Assembly (NCBI GenBank): GCA_009599575.1
Contig: VWND01000005.1
Span: 1,736,001-1,800,000, forward strand
DNA from: Blumeriella jaapii
Lineage: Eukaryota; Ascomycota; Leotiomycetes; Helotiales; Drepanopezizaceae
Length of the DNA stretch: 64,000 bases
Direction of reading: 5' to 3'
Shown: positions 11,853 to 22,205 of the stretch, piece after piece
Position numbering within the stretch: position 1 is the first letter of the stretch
How the letters are laid out: each line of letters opens with the position of its first letter
Notes under the pieces: generated by a model
The model's input: the letters and a program-made list of their open reading frames with translations, nothing else
What the model was told of the DNA's origin: nothing
The model's database searches: none
Translations under genes and position numbers: made by a program

Positions 11853-13239
11853 TCAGAGGGCGAATCCTCGGCCGGTTCGACCTCGTTTACACCTACCAGC
11901 CTGGGAGGGCTTTTGGATGGAACCGAGGGTCGGCCCGTAAAGGGTCGTGCAGATTGGCTTCGAATCTTCTGGTGTGGAGTAAAGGACGAGCGTTGTCGTT
12001 GGTCCGATCGAAAAGGAAGAACGCCAGGGGGGGCGTTTGGCGTGGAGGAGAAGGAAGAACAGAGGGCTGAGGAAAAGCCTGTGGAGCACTTGAACGACTT
12101 TCGTACGTACGATTTGACTCGTAGTACGCTTTGGTTGAGAATCTACCACCTTGATGAATAGTAGACTTGGTTGAAAAGCGACTCGCGTATAGAATTCGTT
12201 CAGCCAACTGACCTTGTTTTTTTTGACGGACGGCGGTGAGCCAATCCTTAAAGGTCGTTGTACGCGCCTATTCCAAATGCAGCTTTTCTCGTAGACGCTT
12301 TGGTATTTTGTCGCGAAGGGCGTTTCGAAGCTGTTTGTCAGTCCGTATTTGGGCGTTCGCTGCGAAGGTGGAAAACCGCAGGTAAAATCGCCAAAAGTCG
12401 TCGTGCGTGCTTATTGCAAGTATTTTAAACTCGTTTTCCGCCCTTTGAACGTCTGAAAAGTCGGCCAGGAAATCGGCGACCTTTTTCACTAATTCTTCGG
12501 AAGGTGTAGGGTCGGAACGGTCCAAAATACGCGGGATCAGGAATTCCTTTGCCACGCCTTCGGTCTGATCGAGTATATAATTCTTGCGAGATCGATCGCT
12601 AGCGAAATAATCGTGGTAAAGTTCGAGGTTGTCGAAAACTCTAGTTTCCCAGTGGCGTGCTTTGTAATTTTCACCATTATTTAGCTTAAACTTAAGGTTC
12701 GGAACGCGCTTTATACGAGCTAGTCGAAAGTTAGCAGATAAATGGGAACCATAGCGTTCAAAAGGCGCGCTAGGGTTTTGGCCGTCAGGGGGAGATCCAA
12801 AGAGAGTTCGCGAAAAGCGTGGAGATTAGTTTGCAGCGTCTGTTGGTTGAAATGAAACGTTGCGAAAAGGGGGAGGAGCAGCAGATTCGCGACTGGCAGA
12901 AGCACGTTCGATAGATTCTACCAAACGCTCTGATTAAGGGGTCTGTCGCAATCGCATAGCCTCCAGAAATTGTCGTTTACGCTTTTGCGCTTTTTTCAGT
13001 TAATTTTGCAAGAGTTTCAACTGAACGCTCTCAGCGCTAGGCTGGAAGGTGGCAGGCGAAATGGTTGGCGCTCTGCTTTTTCCTTTGTTTTTTTTTCCTC
13101 GGGGGGAGGACTGTTTTTCAGAAGAAAAAGCTTCTGAGGGAGGTTGCTTTTTCGCTGATTGAGAGGAGGAGGGAGGTTGAGGTGTAGTAGCAGGAGCTGA
13201 AAAGCTTTGCTGAGGGGGGGATCGTTGAACAGGAGCCAT
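11853..13239 (-). pseudogene. gag region (LTR element), interrupted
   Basis: It begins with a Pro/Ser-rich segment (ATG at 13239, MAPVQRSPPQQ). It continues in broken frames through 12720-12905 and a capsid-like part at 12268-12555 with FLADFSDV, FWRFYLRFSTFA and LRDKIPKRLREKL, the usual pattern of fungal gypsy gag. A basic, Arg/Pro-rich region follows to about 11890. I do not see an intact CCHC zinc knuckle. Confidence 0.65.
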
Positions 13240-13362
13240 CCTTCGCGAAATGCGGAAATAGGCTTTCTCACGACCGGTCGATCACCTTGGTGTGACCCGT
13301 GAGGAATTCGAAAGGAGAGATAGTTTACGCCGTCGCCAGCGTAAAAAAAGAATTGTTAATAA

Positions 13363-13656
13363 TATAACGATCTAATTAGTCGGAGGGCTGGAAGATCAGT
13401 CAATTGGTCGCCGTGTTCACATGGTATGAAACGAGCCTTTGGTTCTGTAACAAAGATATTCACTTAGAATCAACAACTGCAAAAGGCAGAAGTTGCTAAG
13501 GGGAGAGAGCCTTATATACATGATAATCTCCACAATTGATGGGAAGACCCACCAGGAGACCAGGGAGCTTGCAGCTATACGTAGTTGCTGGGGAGCTTGC
13601 AGCTATACGTAGTTGCTGGGGTGACACGAGAGGTGGCAACAGAGTGAATCGTCACA
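13363..13656 (-). repeat. LTR (5' LTR relative to the element)
   Basis: 294 bp, same length as the partner at 7191-7484. Its inner end starts TATAACGATC where the partner has TGTGACGATC (two G-to-A changes), so the terminal TG is damaged. Its outer end GTCACA is intact and followed by ATAAG. Confidence 0.92.
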
Positions 13657-13661
13657 ATAAG
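13657..13661. repeat. Target-site duplication, right (ATAAG)
   Basis: Exact repeat of 7186-7190. The joined empty site reads as a GTAGTACT-ATAAG-TAGTACTG sequence. Confidence 0.92.
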
Positions 13662-14206
13662 TAGTACTGTAGAAGATTGGGATAAACAGTTCATGCGTAT
13701 TGTCCAAATACACGCGACGATTAAAAAAAACGCTTTTTTTGTTAGCGTCTTCCGGCGTTTCAATTCCACGGCATCTCTTCCATATATTTTATGCTCGCGC
13801 CCGATCGCGATTTTGGTTTGCATATATATCGTATGCATCGGTATGCTGCTATCGGTTGCCCTTGACACAAGTCATGCTATTACTTAATCTTTTGCTTTGT
13901 TGTTTTGTTTATCGAATTAAGCGAGTCGCTCGTTCGGTAATAGCTGGGCGATGTTTTTTTTTTCCCGAAAGCGCTGTACCGCTGTTTTTGATTTGTTGAG
14001 CTTTCGTGATTTTTCTTCTACTGCAATTTACTATTTGTAAATATTTCAACAATCGCGCCGTTCAGGATAATCCGACTTATCTGTACATGATGATGGTTAT
14101 TATGATACTGATTATAATAATAATAAAAATAAAAATGATGATGTGATACTGATAATGATGACGATAATAAAAATGATGATGTTGACGATGATGATATCGT
14201 TTTACA
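13662..14206. other. Non-coding interval with trinucleotide-rich tract
   Basis: No supported gene. Positions about 14085-14205 are a degenerate GATGAT/AATAAT trinucleotide stretch leading into the GTA run that forms the tail of the next LINE copy. The rest (13690-14040) looks like decayed transposon DNA with no family recognised. Confidence 0.5.
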
Positions 14207-14641
14207 TTAGTAGTAGTAGTAGTAGTAGTATTGATTAACGTCTAGCGGAGTGCAGCCGTTAGAGGCTGCCATCCTAGGACCTCCCAGGGGGTACGGAGAC
14301 GTGCTAAGCTAAGGAATTAAATACAAAGTACGACCCCGAAAGCAATTCGTGTTGGTACAGCCACTGCTGCTGTCGACTACGACCTTCGCCGCCTTTTGCG
14401 ATGGTCCGTCAGTGAGATGTATAAGCGTAAAGCTCAGAGAGAAGCCCGAGGAGTGTGCATACGGCACCGATCAAAGTATGATCTGTCGGTTGCGTGGATA
14501 CGCATAATGGTAAGGCCAGTAGGCCGAGAAAAGAGGAAAAGAAAAGCAGTGTCCAAAAGTCCGAGTCCAGAAATCAAAAAATAAAAACAGGCTTACGCCT
14601 ACCAAGATAGAATAGCACCCGTTACACAAATGTGTATGATA

Positions 14642-15797
14642 CCTTAGAGGAGAATGCTGGGTTTCTATAAACCGTGTAACAACCGTATAGTGAAAATAAA
14701 CCGTTGGCAGGTATCAATGATCACAGTTCGGTTTATAATTTTTAAACCGTATAGAAATTTTAAACCGTGTAGAAACCGTGTAGAAACCGTTTAGAACGCA
14801 TTTTATTAAAACAGCTAGCAGGGGGCTGCATACAGCTAGTAGGGGAGTGCATAAAGCTAGTAAAGGGTAAAAGCAAGGGGTAAACGCTAGTATATATTTG
14901 TGGCGGTGCGCCCTATTTCGTTTTTATATACTATTACTAATCGGGACTAGACCTTATTTCCGTCACACTTTCATTTTGCGCCTGTCGCCCCCGCCCTTTT
15001 GCGCCTGTCACCCCCCCCCCGCCCTTCTGCGCCTGTCACCCCCGCCCTTTTGCGCCTGTCACCCCCGCCTTTCTGCGCCTGTCACCTCCGCCCTTCTGCG
15101 CCTGTCGCCCTTCTGCGCTTGTCGCCCTTCTGCGCCTGTCGCCCTTCTGCGCCTGTCGCTATAACCGATTGAAAAACTTAATAATGGTAAATTCAATAAT
15201 TAGTATAATATCTTAAATGAATAGCAGGTTATTTTCAACTTACTCGAGTTACAAAAACATATCGTGTAACGATACGTAAGCTGGAAAACAAATAGCGAAC
15301 GTACAAAAATAGTATAAGTTAGCGAAAAACTTTATTGAAAGAAAAAAGAAAATACCTGATTAACGCCGCCGAATTGATAAACTGATGCTTAGTTTTATCA
15401 AAAAAGATTGTATAAAATAAGCACGAAATTGAAACGTTGTAATAATTGTGTGTTGTATTGCGATAGAGTTTGGTCGTTAGCTATCGGAAGTAAAAAACTT
15501 ATTTGTAGAAGTTTGATTTAGCGTAGGCTTAGCGCAGCTACGCTATCACGTGCTTTCACGTGATTTTTAGGCCTTATTTATATGGGTCTTTTGCCTCAGG
15601 CATATGAAAAGTATATGGGGCTGTAAGGCCTGGGTGGAGCTTTGGTAGTATATGCCTCAGGCATGTAATAAGGCATGTTTCAAACCTTCGCTAAACGTAT
15701 TCTACACGGTTTAAAAATCCTACACGATTACTACACGGTTTAAAAATATTAAACCGTTTCTATACGATTTATGCAAACCCAGCGTGTTCCGGTAAGG
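14642..15797. mobile_element. 1156-bp non-autonomous TIR element, TA target duplication
   Basis: It starts CCTTAGAGGAGAATGCTGGG and ends with the imperfect inverse (rc CCTTACCGGAACACGCTGGG); I count about 26 of 34 terminal bases matching. It is flanked by TA at 14640-14641 and 15798-15799, and the paralogous LINE copy has one TA (1283-1284) at the same point, so the borders are fixed by an empty site. Subterminal copies of a CCGTGTAG(AAA) motif lie near both ends. The interior has a GC-rich minisatellite (14960-15165) but no transposase ORF. A TA duplication suggests Tc1/mariner or a similar DDE family, mobilised in trans. Confidence 0.88.
14960..15165. repeat. GC-rich minisatellite inside the TIR element
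   Basis: About ten degenerate copies of a 14-22 bp unit built on TGCGCCTGTC followed by ACCCCCGCCC(TT) or GCCCTTC. It forms a C-rich island in otherwise AT-rich DNA. The 88-codon frame across it is just the repeat translated. Confidence 0.85.
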
Positions 15798-15890
15798 TAG
15801 TGTTCGCTCCGCTGCGGTGTCGCTTCGCGCGGCCGTACGCAGCTTACTCTGTTCGAGCTGCATCCGATCAGAGCAAGCAGTGTACGTGTT

Positions 15891-16450
15891 ACATTAGGAG
15901 GGGCAAAGCCGCCTCAAGCCTCCCGTAGGGCACAGGATGTGCTAAGCTGGGGATTACGATTTGCAAAGTAGGCCCTCGAAAACGCAGTTACATAAAGGAA
16001 ATGTTTGGCCAATAAGCCCGTGATTTGAGCCCTTCCCTTACAGGCGGGATGGTTCTTCATGGTGCTTGTGAAGTGACATTCGATAGCTTCAATGATTACA
16101 AAGTATTTACGTATTGAAAAAGCAAATACCATGATTGGGGGGAAAAGCTCTGTTGATACGCATCGCCCGGGTCTCTGGTCGCGCGGAATGTACTGTACAT
16201 AGTCGTAGGGAAAAACGAGGCTCGGAATCGCCGATGAAAAATAGGAATATCGTTCCGAAGCCACTTCGTATCGATTGCTCAAGTGTAGGGTTTCAAAACT
16301 TTTTTAAATCAATGAAACCTTTGGGCCGCAAAAGAATTGCAATCGAAAAAGCTAAAGTTTCGTTATCGCCGATGACCTCGTACCCCGAGGGCGGCTTAGC
16401 TTTCTGTACTGTACGGAGGCACAGTGGTGAAGTGTTGTCATGTCCCTAGC
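15891..16450 (-). mobile_element. Possible remnant of another LINE-type 3' end
   Basis: From 15905 the sequence has CCTCCCGTAGGGCACAGGATGTGCTAAGCTGGGGATTA, laid out like CCTCCCAGGGGGTACGGAGACGTGCTAAGCTAAGGAATTA of the LINE tail, followed by similarly placed CAAAGTA and CTCGAAA. It therefore resembles the 3' end of a related but different family. The 122-codon minus-strand frame 15914-16282 shows no domain I recognise and may be residual element sequence. Confidence 0.4.
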
Positions 16451-18820
16451 AAAGGGAATCAAAGCTGAATTTAAAAGAGCTACGTCGCGGAAAAGCAACT
16501 GACGTGCGCCATTACTGGATTTTGCACATAGTTCAAAAAATTATATATCAATCTGATAAAGCCTGCTCCAATAGATCCTCAGAAAAAAAGAAGAAAGTAA
16601 AATTACCAAATGCCAAACATACTGAATCCTCAATTTGATATTCTGGGTTCTATCCCCTTTTGCTAGTGTTATGATAATATTTAACCGCCTGCCCCTCCGT
16701 AAGACGATCCCAGCGGAAATCAAATTCACCTCCCAAAGACACTAGGCTTTCGCTCGTGTGCAAGCCTGATAATAGGGGCATGAAATTTGTTTATAAAAAA
16801 ATTATTCTGCCGTCGTGGAAACCTGCGCGAAAATTTGTAGCAAGCAGTCTTGAACAAGCTGCCGAATCGATCTAGCCTATCGGACAACAACCACAGATGT
16901 TGCTCGTGCTTGCTAATAATAATAGATAAATTACAATTAAAGTTTATTTAAGTTTATAATAAGCGTTTTTATACGATAGTATAAATTTATTATTAACTTT
17001 GTATACTTAAAAAATCCATTATTATTATTGTAGAAACCTTTTTTATATTTAATTTAAAAAAAAACTGTAATAGTTTTACATATGCTAAAATATAAAAACC
17101 CTTTTGTTGCTGCTTATCTGGTCAGAGACCGTCCCGGCGCGAAATTCTGAGACGAGTGGTAGCCGACCTAGTTCTGCGAGTGGGAAAGATCTCTGACTTG
17201 GGAATACTCTGGTGCAAAATGCTGTGCCGTTCTTTTACGACTTGCAATTAAAATATGATAATGGTAGAAATGATATGAGGTAAGGAAAAACGAAATGATG
17301 ATAGAAGCAATGAAAATAATAGCTGCAATGAAAATGCTAGCAGCAATGAAAATGATAGCGATTGCAACAGCGATAGCGTTCTAAGAATCTAGTTTCAATA
17401 ACACATTAGTATAACAAAAAGCTTACTGAAGCATGCCAGAAATAACATACACATATTTTAAATATCCCTATTACTCATAACCGTGTGGTTCCAATCTACG
17501 TCCTTAATTCTACCGCCCTATTTTGACCATGGGTGACGACGAAGCATGATGTTATGAAAGACTAGCTGTTCCGATCAGATAACTTTCCATTAGCCATCAC
17601 AGTCCTCTCAAACATCCCATATCGTATTCCCTGTTGTGGTATACCCTGTGGTGCGAGCGTATCTTAATATACTGTACAAATCCCAGCTAACCTCTTTCTC
17701 TTTTTAGAAGATATATACATACACCTATCTTTCTCGGCTCTTGCTGTCTTATTCACTCTCTTACACCGAAACTGTGACTCAGAGTTTCTTCTCTAAATCT
17801 AGCTATATATTTACAACAATGGATGACTTCAGCCGAGGTACACGTGCTTTTGTTATCTTTTTCATCTCTCCTAGTAGCCGCCGCGTCACCTCGTAGAAAA
17901 AGCTGTTTCACCTTTCCTAATGACCGTGAATTTGAAAACCATCCTCGCAGGTAAATAGATGGGAGCTGTAATTGGGAACAGTAGGTGTAGCAAAGTACCA
18001 AACTTTCAGTGAGAGAATCAGACTCGAAAATGATAACGAGAGAACGCTTGACGGTGTAGCCAAGCACGTACAAGCATTCCACCCCCTGCTTTGAACAAAC
18101 GAATCAGATCAGTCTTATTCTGTAGATAGACAAGAGAAAATTTTTACCTACGTTCTCTTTCCTATCGTGTTGGATACCGCAGACTGACAGTACGCATTAT
18201 AACAAGACAGAGACTCCGAAAACTAGCAGGCCAGAAATTTGTAGCGAAAGAGTGTTCTCTCAATATAGCGAAGAAAATCGTTATATCTTATTTATCCGAG
18301 CCATATGAGGTAGCCCTACTCTCGTCTTCCAATACCCTTTCCAGAATACTCCGATTTTATCGAATCTTGGTACCTGGATTCTCAGTCCTATTCTCCCACG
18401 CAACCTTGTGGTGAGTCTGCTCAGTTTTTACGGTAAACCATCTAGGACTGTATCGTTTCGCTCCGAAGGGTTCGCCCCGCACTATCCCGCAATCATCATG
18501 TGGAGATCCAAACAGTTGAAATCTCAGCAGTTGGGAGTCTCGAGTCTTGAATCTGCGTACTAAGGTATTGGTGCTCCCAAGAACCAGAACGAGTCATCGT
18601 AAAATCGCTGACAGCTAGCTTTTTTGGGCACCAGTTCGATAGCGGTTTTGCACAGGGGTACTGGAGATTTCCTGCTTGGAAACTTCAGTTGATCCTTCTC
18701 GTTATAGTTAAACTGCAAGTATATCAGACCCAGACTTGGAATGCTCTCTCATGTCGCGCTTGTTTCTGACAGCAGCATCTATTCCCGACTAGACCCGGCG
18801 TCGACAACCCACATCCCGCA
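16451..18820. other. AT-rich intergenic DNA, no gene seen
   Basis: No conserved coding region was found on either strand. 16900-17100 is very AT-rich, like decayed repeat DNA. 17250-17360 carries a degenerate repeat of GCAATGAAAATG(AT)AGC type units. The 109-codon minus frame at 17753-18082 has no family resemblance. The stretch just before 18821 is the promoter of the Nudix gene. Confidence 0.5.
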
Positions 18821-19297
18821 ATGGCAAACCCACAACAACCCCAAGTCCGCGTCGGTGTCGGAGTCTTCGTTCTCAGATCTTCCAACACGGAACCCACCAA
18901 CCCAAGCTTCCTCATAGGCATGCGGAAGGGCTCGCACGGCGCAGGTACCTACGCTCTACCAGGCGGACACCTCGAGTTTGGCGAGACCACCGAGGAGTGT
19001 GCCGCTCGAGAGGTCCTCGAAGAAACGGGATTGCAGGTTTCCAATCTTCAATTTCTCACGGCCACGAATGACTACATGGAAGCCGAGGGCAAGCACTACG
19101 TCACGCTGTTTATGGTCGGCGTGAGGGATAGCGAGAACGAGGATCCCCGGGTCCTGGAGCCTGAGAAGTGCGAGGGTTGGGAGTGGATTACATGGAAGGA
19201 GCTGTTGTCCTTGACTCGGGGGGAAAAGCAGCGGGGAGGTTCGGAGTCTAGAGAATTGTTTGTCCCCCTTTGGAATCTGGTGAAGCAGCAGGTCTGA
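18821..19297 (+). CDS. Nudix hydrolase (NUDT15/MutT-like)
   Basis: A 158-residue single-exon protein. It carries a complete Nudix box at residues 49-71: G-HLEFG-E-TTEECAA-RE-VLEE-TG-L, matching GX5EX7REUXEEXGU, with the REXXEE metal-binding glutamates all present. The preceding LPGGHLEFGE and the small size are like the NUDT15/cytosolic MutT group that hydrolyses nucleoside triphosphates such as oxidised or modified dNTPs; the exact substrate cannot be read from sequence. The start is taken at the ATG at 18821, which gives the usual short N-terminal beta strand (VRVGVGVFVL) before the box. There is no signal peptide, so it is probably cytosolic. It sits alone between transposon-derived DNA and the 2EXR genes. 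Confidence 0.93.
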   Translation: MANPQQPQVRVGVGVFVLRSSNTEPTNPSFLIGMRKGSHGAGTYALPGGHLEFGETTEECAAREVLEETGLQVSNLQFLTATNDYMEAEGKHYVTLFMVGVRDSENEDPRVLEPEKCEGWEWITWKELLSLTRGEKQRGGSESRELFVPLWNLVKQQV

Positions 19298-20496
19298 CGT
19301 GATCGCGACCGTAAAATGGTAATTCTAGAGTAGAAGAATTTCTGGAACAAACCAGAACTCTGGACATGATCAAGTAAAAAGAATGGCTTGCGGGGGTGGT
19401 TCCAAGTAGGCCGCTTATGTCAATGCTAGTTCCAATGTAAACCATCAGAAAAGAAGCAACGCCGATCTCTGCATCAAGATTTTCCAGTTTTCCTCGTTTA
19501 TCGAGTCTTAAGCGAGCATACGCGGTCTTTATGTCGAGGAATTTCCTTGCTTCTTTTTTCAAACAAATACAGCATAGTTAGCGTTGTTACAAAGTGTAAC
19601 ACGATCGTGTTTTGCGCTTTGCTTAATTACCAAAACATTCGTAACTTACTACCTAGTGTAGTTGTCAAATCAAAACAGTGAAATCAGTTTTTTTTTTAAA
19701 CATTTCCAAGCAGATACTGGCTTTCAAATTTGCGTCAGAAACACAAAGCTAAAAACAAAGCATAGAAAGAATCTTGTAATTCACAGAAAGCTTACGACTA
19801 TCTAATACTTGCTACTTCCTGGTGGTGGCTTCATATGCCGTCAGGTCTTTGTCCTCCATGCCGCCCAGCGCTCAGGCAGTTTCTGCTGGAGTAAGCAGCT
19901 TCTGATTTTCTTATGCTCCTCATGGGTAGGAGAGATGAGATGACCGCAGCTCTTTTGCAGCTCAGGCTGCAAAAGATGATTTAGGCTCTTCTCAGATCTG
20001 CAAGCGAATCTCTGCAAACGTAGAAGAGCTGTCAACACCCCTACACATCCTCATCAGAGCGGTCAGTAGCTAGCACAGCTAGAGAGAGCATGGAGTCAGT
20101 AGAAACGACCCAAATTAGAAGGCGAAGTCCGATGTTTCGTACGGAGCTGACCATTGTTGACTTCTTTCCAAGTTCGGAAGCTGTGCACCTACTGCTTTTG
20201 TGCAAACTCGCCAAGGCTCCAACCATCTCTCGATCTTATTTTTCAGAAGCCTTTTTACACTCCTACGACGATAACCCTGTACCCCCCAAAAGCACACTAG
20301 CAAAAGTCATCCATTCAAGAAAAAAATCTACGCTTCCGTGCCACAAAGCATCTTCCAGATCGTCGGGGCCTCAGGGTGACTCGGTAGTTGCGGACTGAAA
20401 CGAGTCTATTTGGTTCTCCCGAACGGGTGAGTGTCTTCTAGCTTTCCCTCCCCTGCGATACCCTTTGTCAACAATTCACTGATCTAACAAGCGCTC
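19298..20496. other. Intergenic, no supported gene
   Basis: Several short overlapping ORFs on both strands (60-100 codons) have no recognisable features and conflict with one another. 19560-19800 is AT-rich. The last 100 bp are the promoter of the 2EXR gene. Confidence 0.45.
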
Positions 20497-21768
20497 ATGG
20501 TAGCCGTTGAATCGAGTCTGCATCTTGAGTATTCTTCGAAAGTCAAAGCATTACGATCCAAGTCTTCGGTAAGCCTTCAGTCCTTGAGCATTGGCTCAGG
20601 TCTTCAGATCACTGACAACTACACCTACCAGATACTACGTCAGCTTCCTCTCTACAGGATCTTCCCTACAATGTCCGTATCCACAGGATATAATCGTCGT
20701 TGCGTGGTCCCTTCCCAGCAAAATCAGGGCCCCAACACACTCGACTTCTCCGAAACCAAGGCTACCCGACCCACCATTGATACAACGGCAGCCCCCACGA
20801 CATTTCCCAAGTTTCGAAAAATGCCTCCCGAATTGAGAGATATGATATGGGGCCATGCTACCAACATCCCAGACAGTCTCAAAGTTACGATGAAAGATTG
20901 TTTGTGTAGCCATCCCAAAGCAGATCAAGAGGATCAGGAGTGTAAGCACGACTGCAATAAATACTTCCTATTGTTCGATCCACACAAGGACAGCAAGTAC
21001 GAGCGATCTGCCATACTCCAAGTCTCTCGCGAATCCCGCGCCGCTGCTCTTCGTCACCTTACCGGCTCTATTCCCACCTCCCTGACCCACGCACCCATCT
21101 TGTTCAACCCTTACATGACATCCTTCCGCATACAAAACATGTTGGATCTCCTCAGCAGGGTTGAATTCGACGACGTCGACCCCAAAAAGCTCGCTTCCTG
21201 GATTTGTCCAAGATCTTATGCCGGAGAGGGTATCATGTACCTCGCTATACACGCCAAGGACATGGTCGACCCGATTCCAGGATCTCTACATGGTTCGTGG
21301 TTCCGATCAGTCTGGATATCGCTGTTGCGGCAGATGTTTCCCGACCTACAGGCTATCTTCGTCACCGTAGATGTCAGGGGCTTGTGGAAATTTGGACACT
21401 ACTTCCACGACGATAATCTCCCCGCAGAATCGGGCCACAAAAAGGAGGAGGAGGACACGAGAGCCGAAGAAGACGACGAGTTTCACCTCCCACCGCGTAT
21501 CTTCAAGGGCTCGAACTGTCCGGTTGACTGCCACCAAAACATGGACCGCTATGAGGGTTTGATTGCGGACTTTGTGGATCGTCTGTCTGATGATTTGGTG
21601 CAGCTAAGCATAGGCAACGGACAGTCACCGCGTGGACCTATCAGACCCATCTTCTACGAGAACTACTACTTCGTGCCTAACTTTGCACTTCTGCGCGAGG
21701 CCAAGAGTCAGGTCCATGCAAACTTCCCTCTCCTAAACTTCCGCAGAGTGTTTCAGGAGATATACTGA
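20497..21768 (+). CDS. 2EXR-domain protein
   Basis: A 423-residue open frame. Residues 103-120 (FPKFRKMPPELRDMIWGH) are the start of a 2EXR domain, an F-box-like fungal module, and ILQVSRESRAAAL further on is the second hallmark block. The C-terminal half has an acidic, low-complexity insert (KKEEEDTRAEEDDE). These proteins form large families in filamentous ascomycetes; the molecular role is unknown, though the domain resembles F-box folds and could mediate protein interaction. The start is uncertain. The first 58 residues are unlike the family, a candidate intron (GTAAGC at 20569, acceptors at 20599 or 20607) lies there, and the Met at 20671 would give a more typical N-terminus. No membrane segment. 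A shorter paralogue lies 900 bp downstream on the same strand. Confidence 0.82.
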   Translation: MVAVESSLHLEYSSKVKALRSKSSVSLQSLSIGSGLQITDNYTYQILRQLPLYRIFPTMSVSTGYNRRCVVPSQQNQGPNTLDFSETKATRPTIDTTAAPTTFPKFRKMPPELRDMIWGHATNIPDSLKVTMKDCLCSHPKADQEDQECKHDCNKYFLLFDPHKDSKYERSAILQVSRESRAAALRHLTGSIPTSLTHAPILFNPYMTSFRIQNMLDLLSRVEFDDVDPKKLASWICPRSYAGEGIMYLAIHAKDMVDPIPGSLHGSWFRSVWISLLRQMFPDLQAIFVTVDVRGLWKFGHYFHDDNLPAESGHKKEEEDTRAEEDDEFHLPPRIFKGSNCPVDCHQNMDRYEGLIADFVDRLSDDLVQLSIGNGQSPRGPIRPIFYENYYFVPNFALLREAKSQVHANFPLLNFRRVFQEIY

Positions 21769-22205
21769 GAAATAGCGAGGCTGACTCTGCTTCGCGTGAA
21801 CTACGCCCAAGGGTCACAGAATATACTTAACCATACACAAGCGAGAGTTGAAGATCTCGGGAAAGATTGGGTGGCTTCTAGCGATGACATAGCCGATAGG
21901 TAAATAAGCCCTCGCTTATCGATTCAGCAACAATTTTCAACTTGACAGCGGTTCTCACAAAAAGCGAGGTCAATGCACGCAACTTTGGCTTTTATTCCCA
22001 ATATTCAGCTTATTTTAAAAGAATTAATCAATCATTCTGCTTTTCCATGCTAGTTTATTGTGCATTGAAAGACTGTCTTGAAGTCATTGCCTTTAGATTT
22101 GGAGCACTGAGTCACTTTCCTTTTTGTTCCTTTTTATTTCTCAACAAGGCACTCACTTTCCATTTTCACATATAGACTTCCTAGCCTGAGAACTTGCCCG
22201 GCGCC

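Larger units (their letters stand above)
7191..13656 (-). mobile_element. Ty3/gypsy LTR retrotransposon (chromovirus), full length but dead
   Basis: A 6466-bp element with 294-bp LTRs at both ends and a perfect ATAAG target duplication. Coding capacity is on the minus strand in the order gag, protease, reverse transcriptase, RNase H, integrase, chromodomain. RT and RNase H before integrase places it in Ty3/gypsy, and a chromodomain after the integrase marks a chromovirus. A polypurine tract (minus-strand GGGGGGGTAG) abuts the 3' LTR at 7485-7494. No convincing tRNA primer-binding site is readable next to the other LTR. The frame is broken by many stops and key residues are lost, consistent with RIP. 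Non-autonomous in its present state. Confidence 0.93.
14207..15890 (-). mobile_element. LINE 3' fragment (second copy), split by an insertion
   Basis: 14207-14641 and 15798-about 15890 are collinear with 845-1375 of the larger LINE: TAG/GTA tail, TTGATTAACGTCTAGCGG, the CCAGGGGGTACGG block, then ACGGCACCGATCAAAGTATG and GTTCGCTCC further on. This copy is much less affected by RIP than the first and shows what the 3' region looked like. It lacks RT and endonuclease, so it is 5'-truncated. The match breaks off about 15890. Confidence 0.82.

Noticed and set aside
14898..15164. 88-codon ORF with repeated LRLSPP
   Set aside because: Translation of the minisatellite inside the TIR element; no start context or domain.
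17753..18082. 109-codon minus ORF in AT-rich DNA
   Set aside because: No family resemblance, no splice or promoter context; length is within chance for the region.
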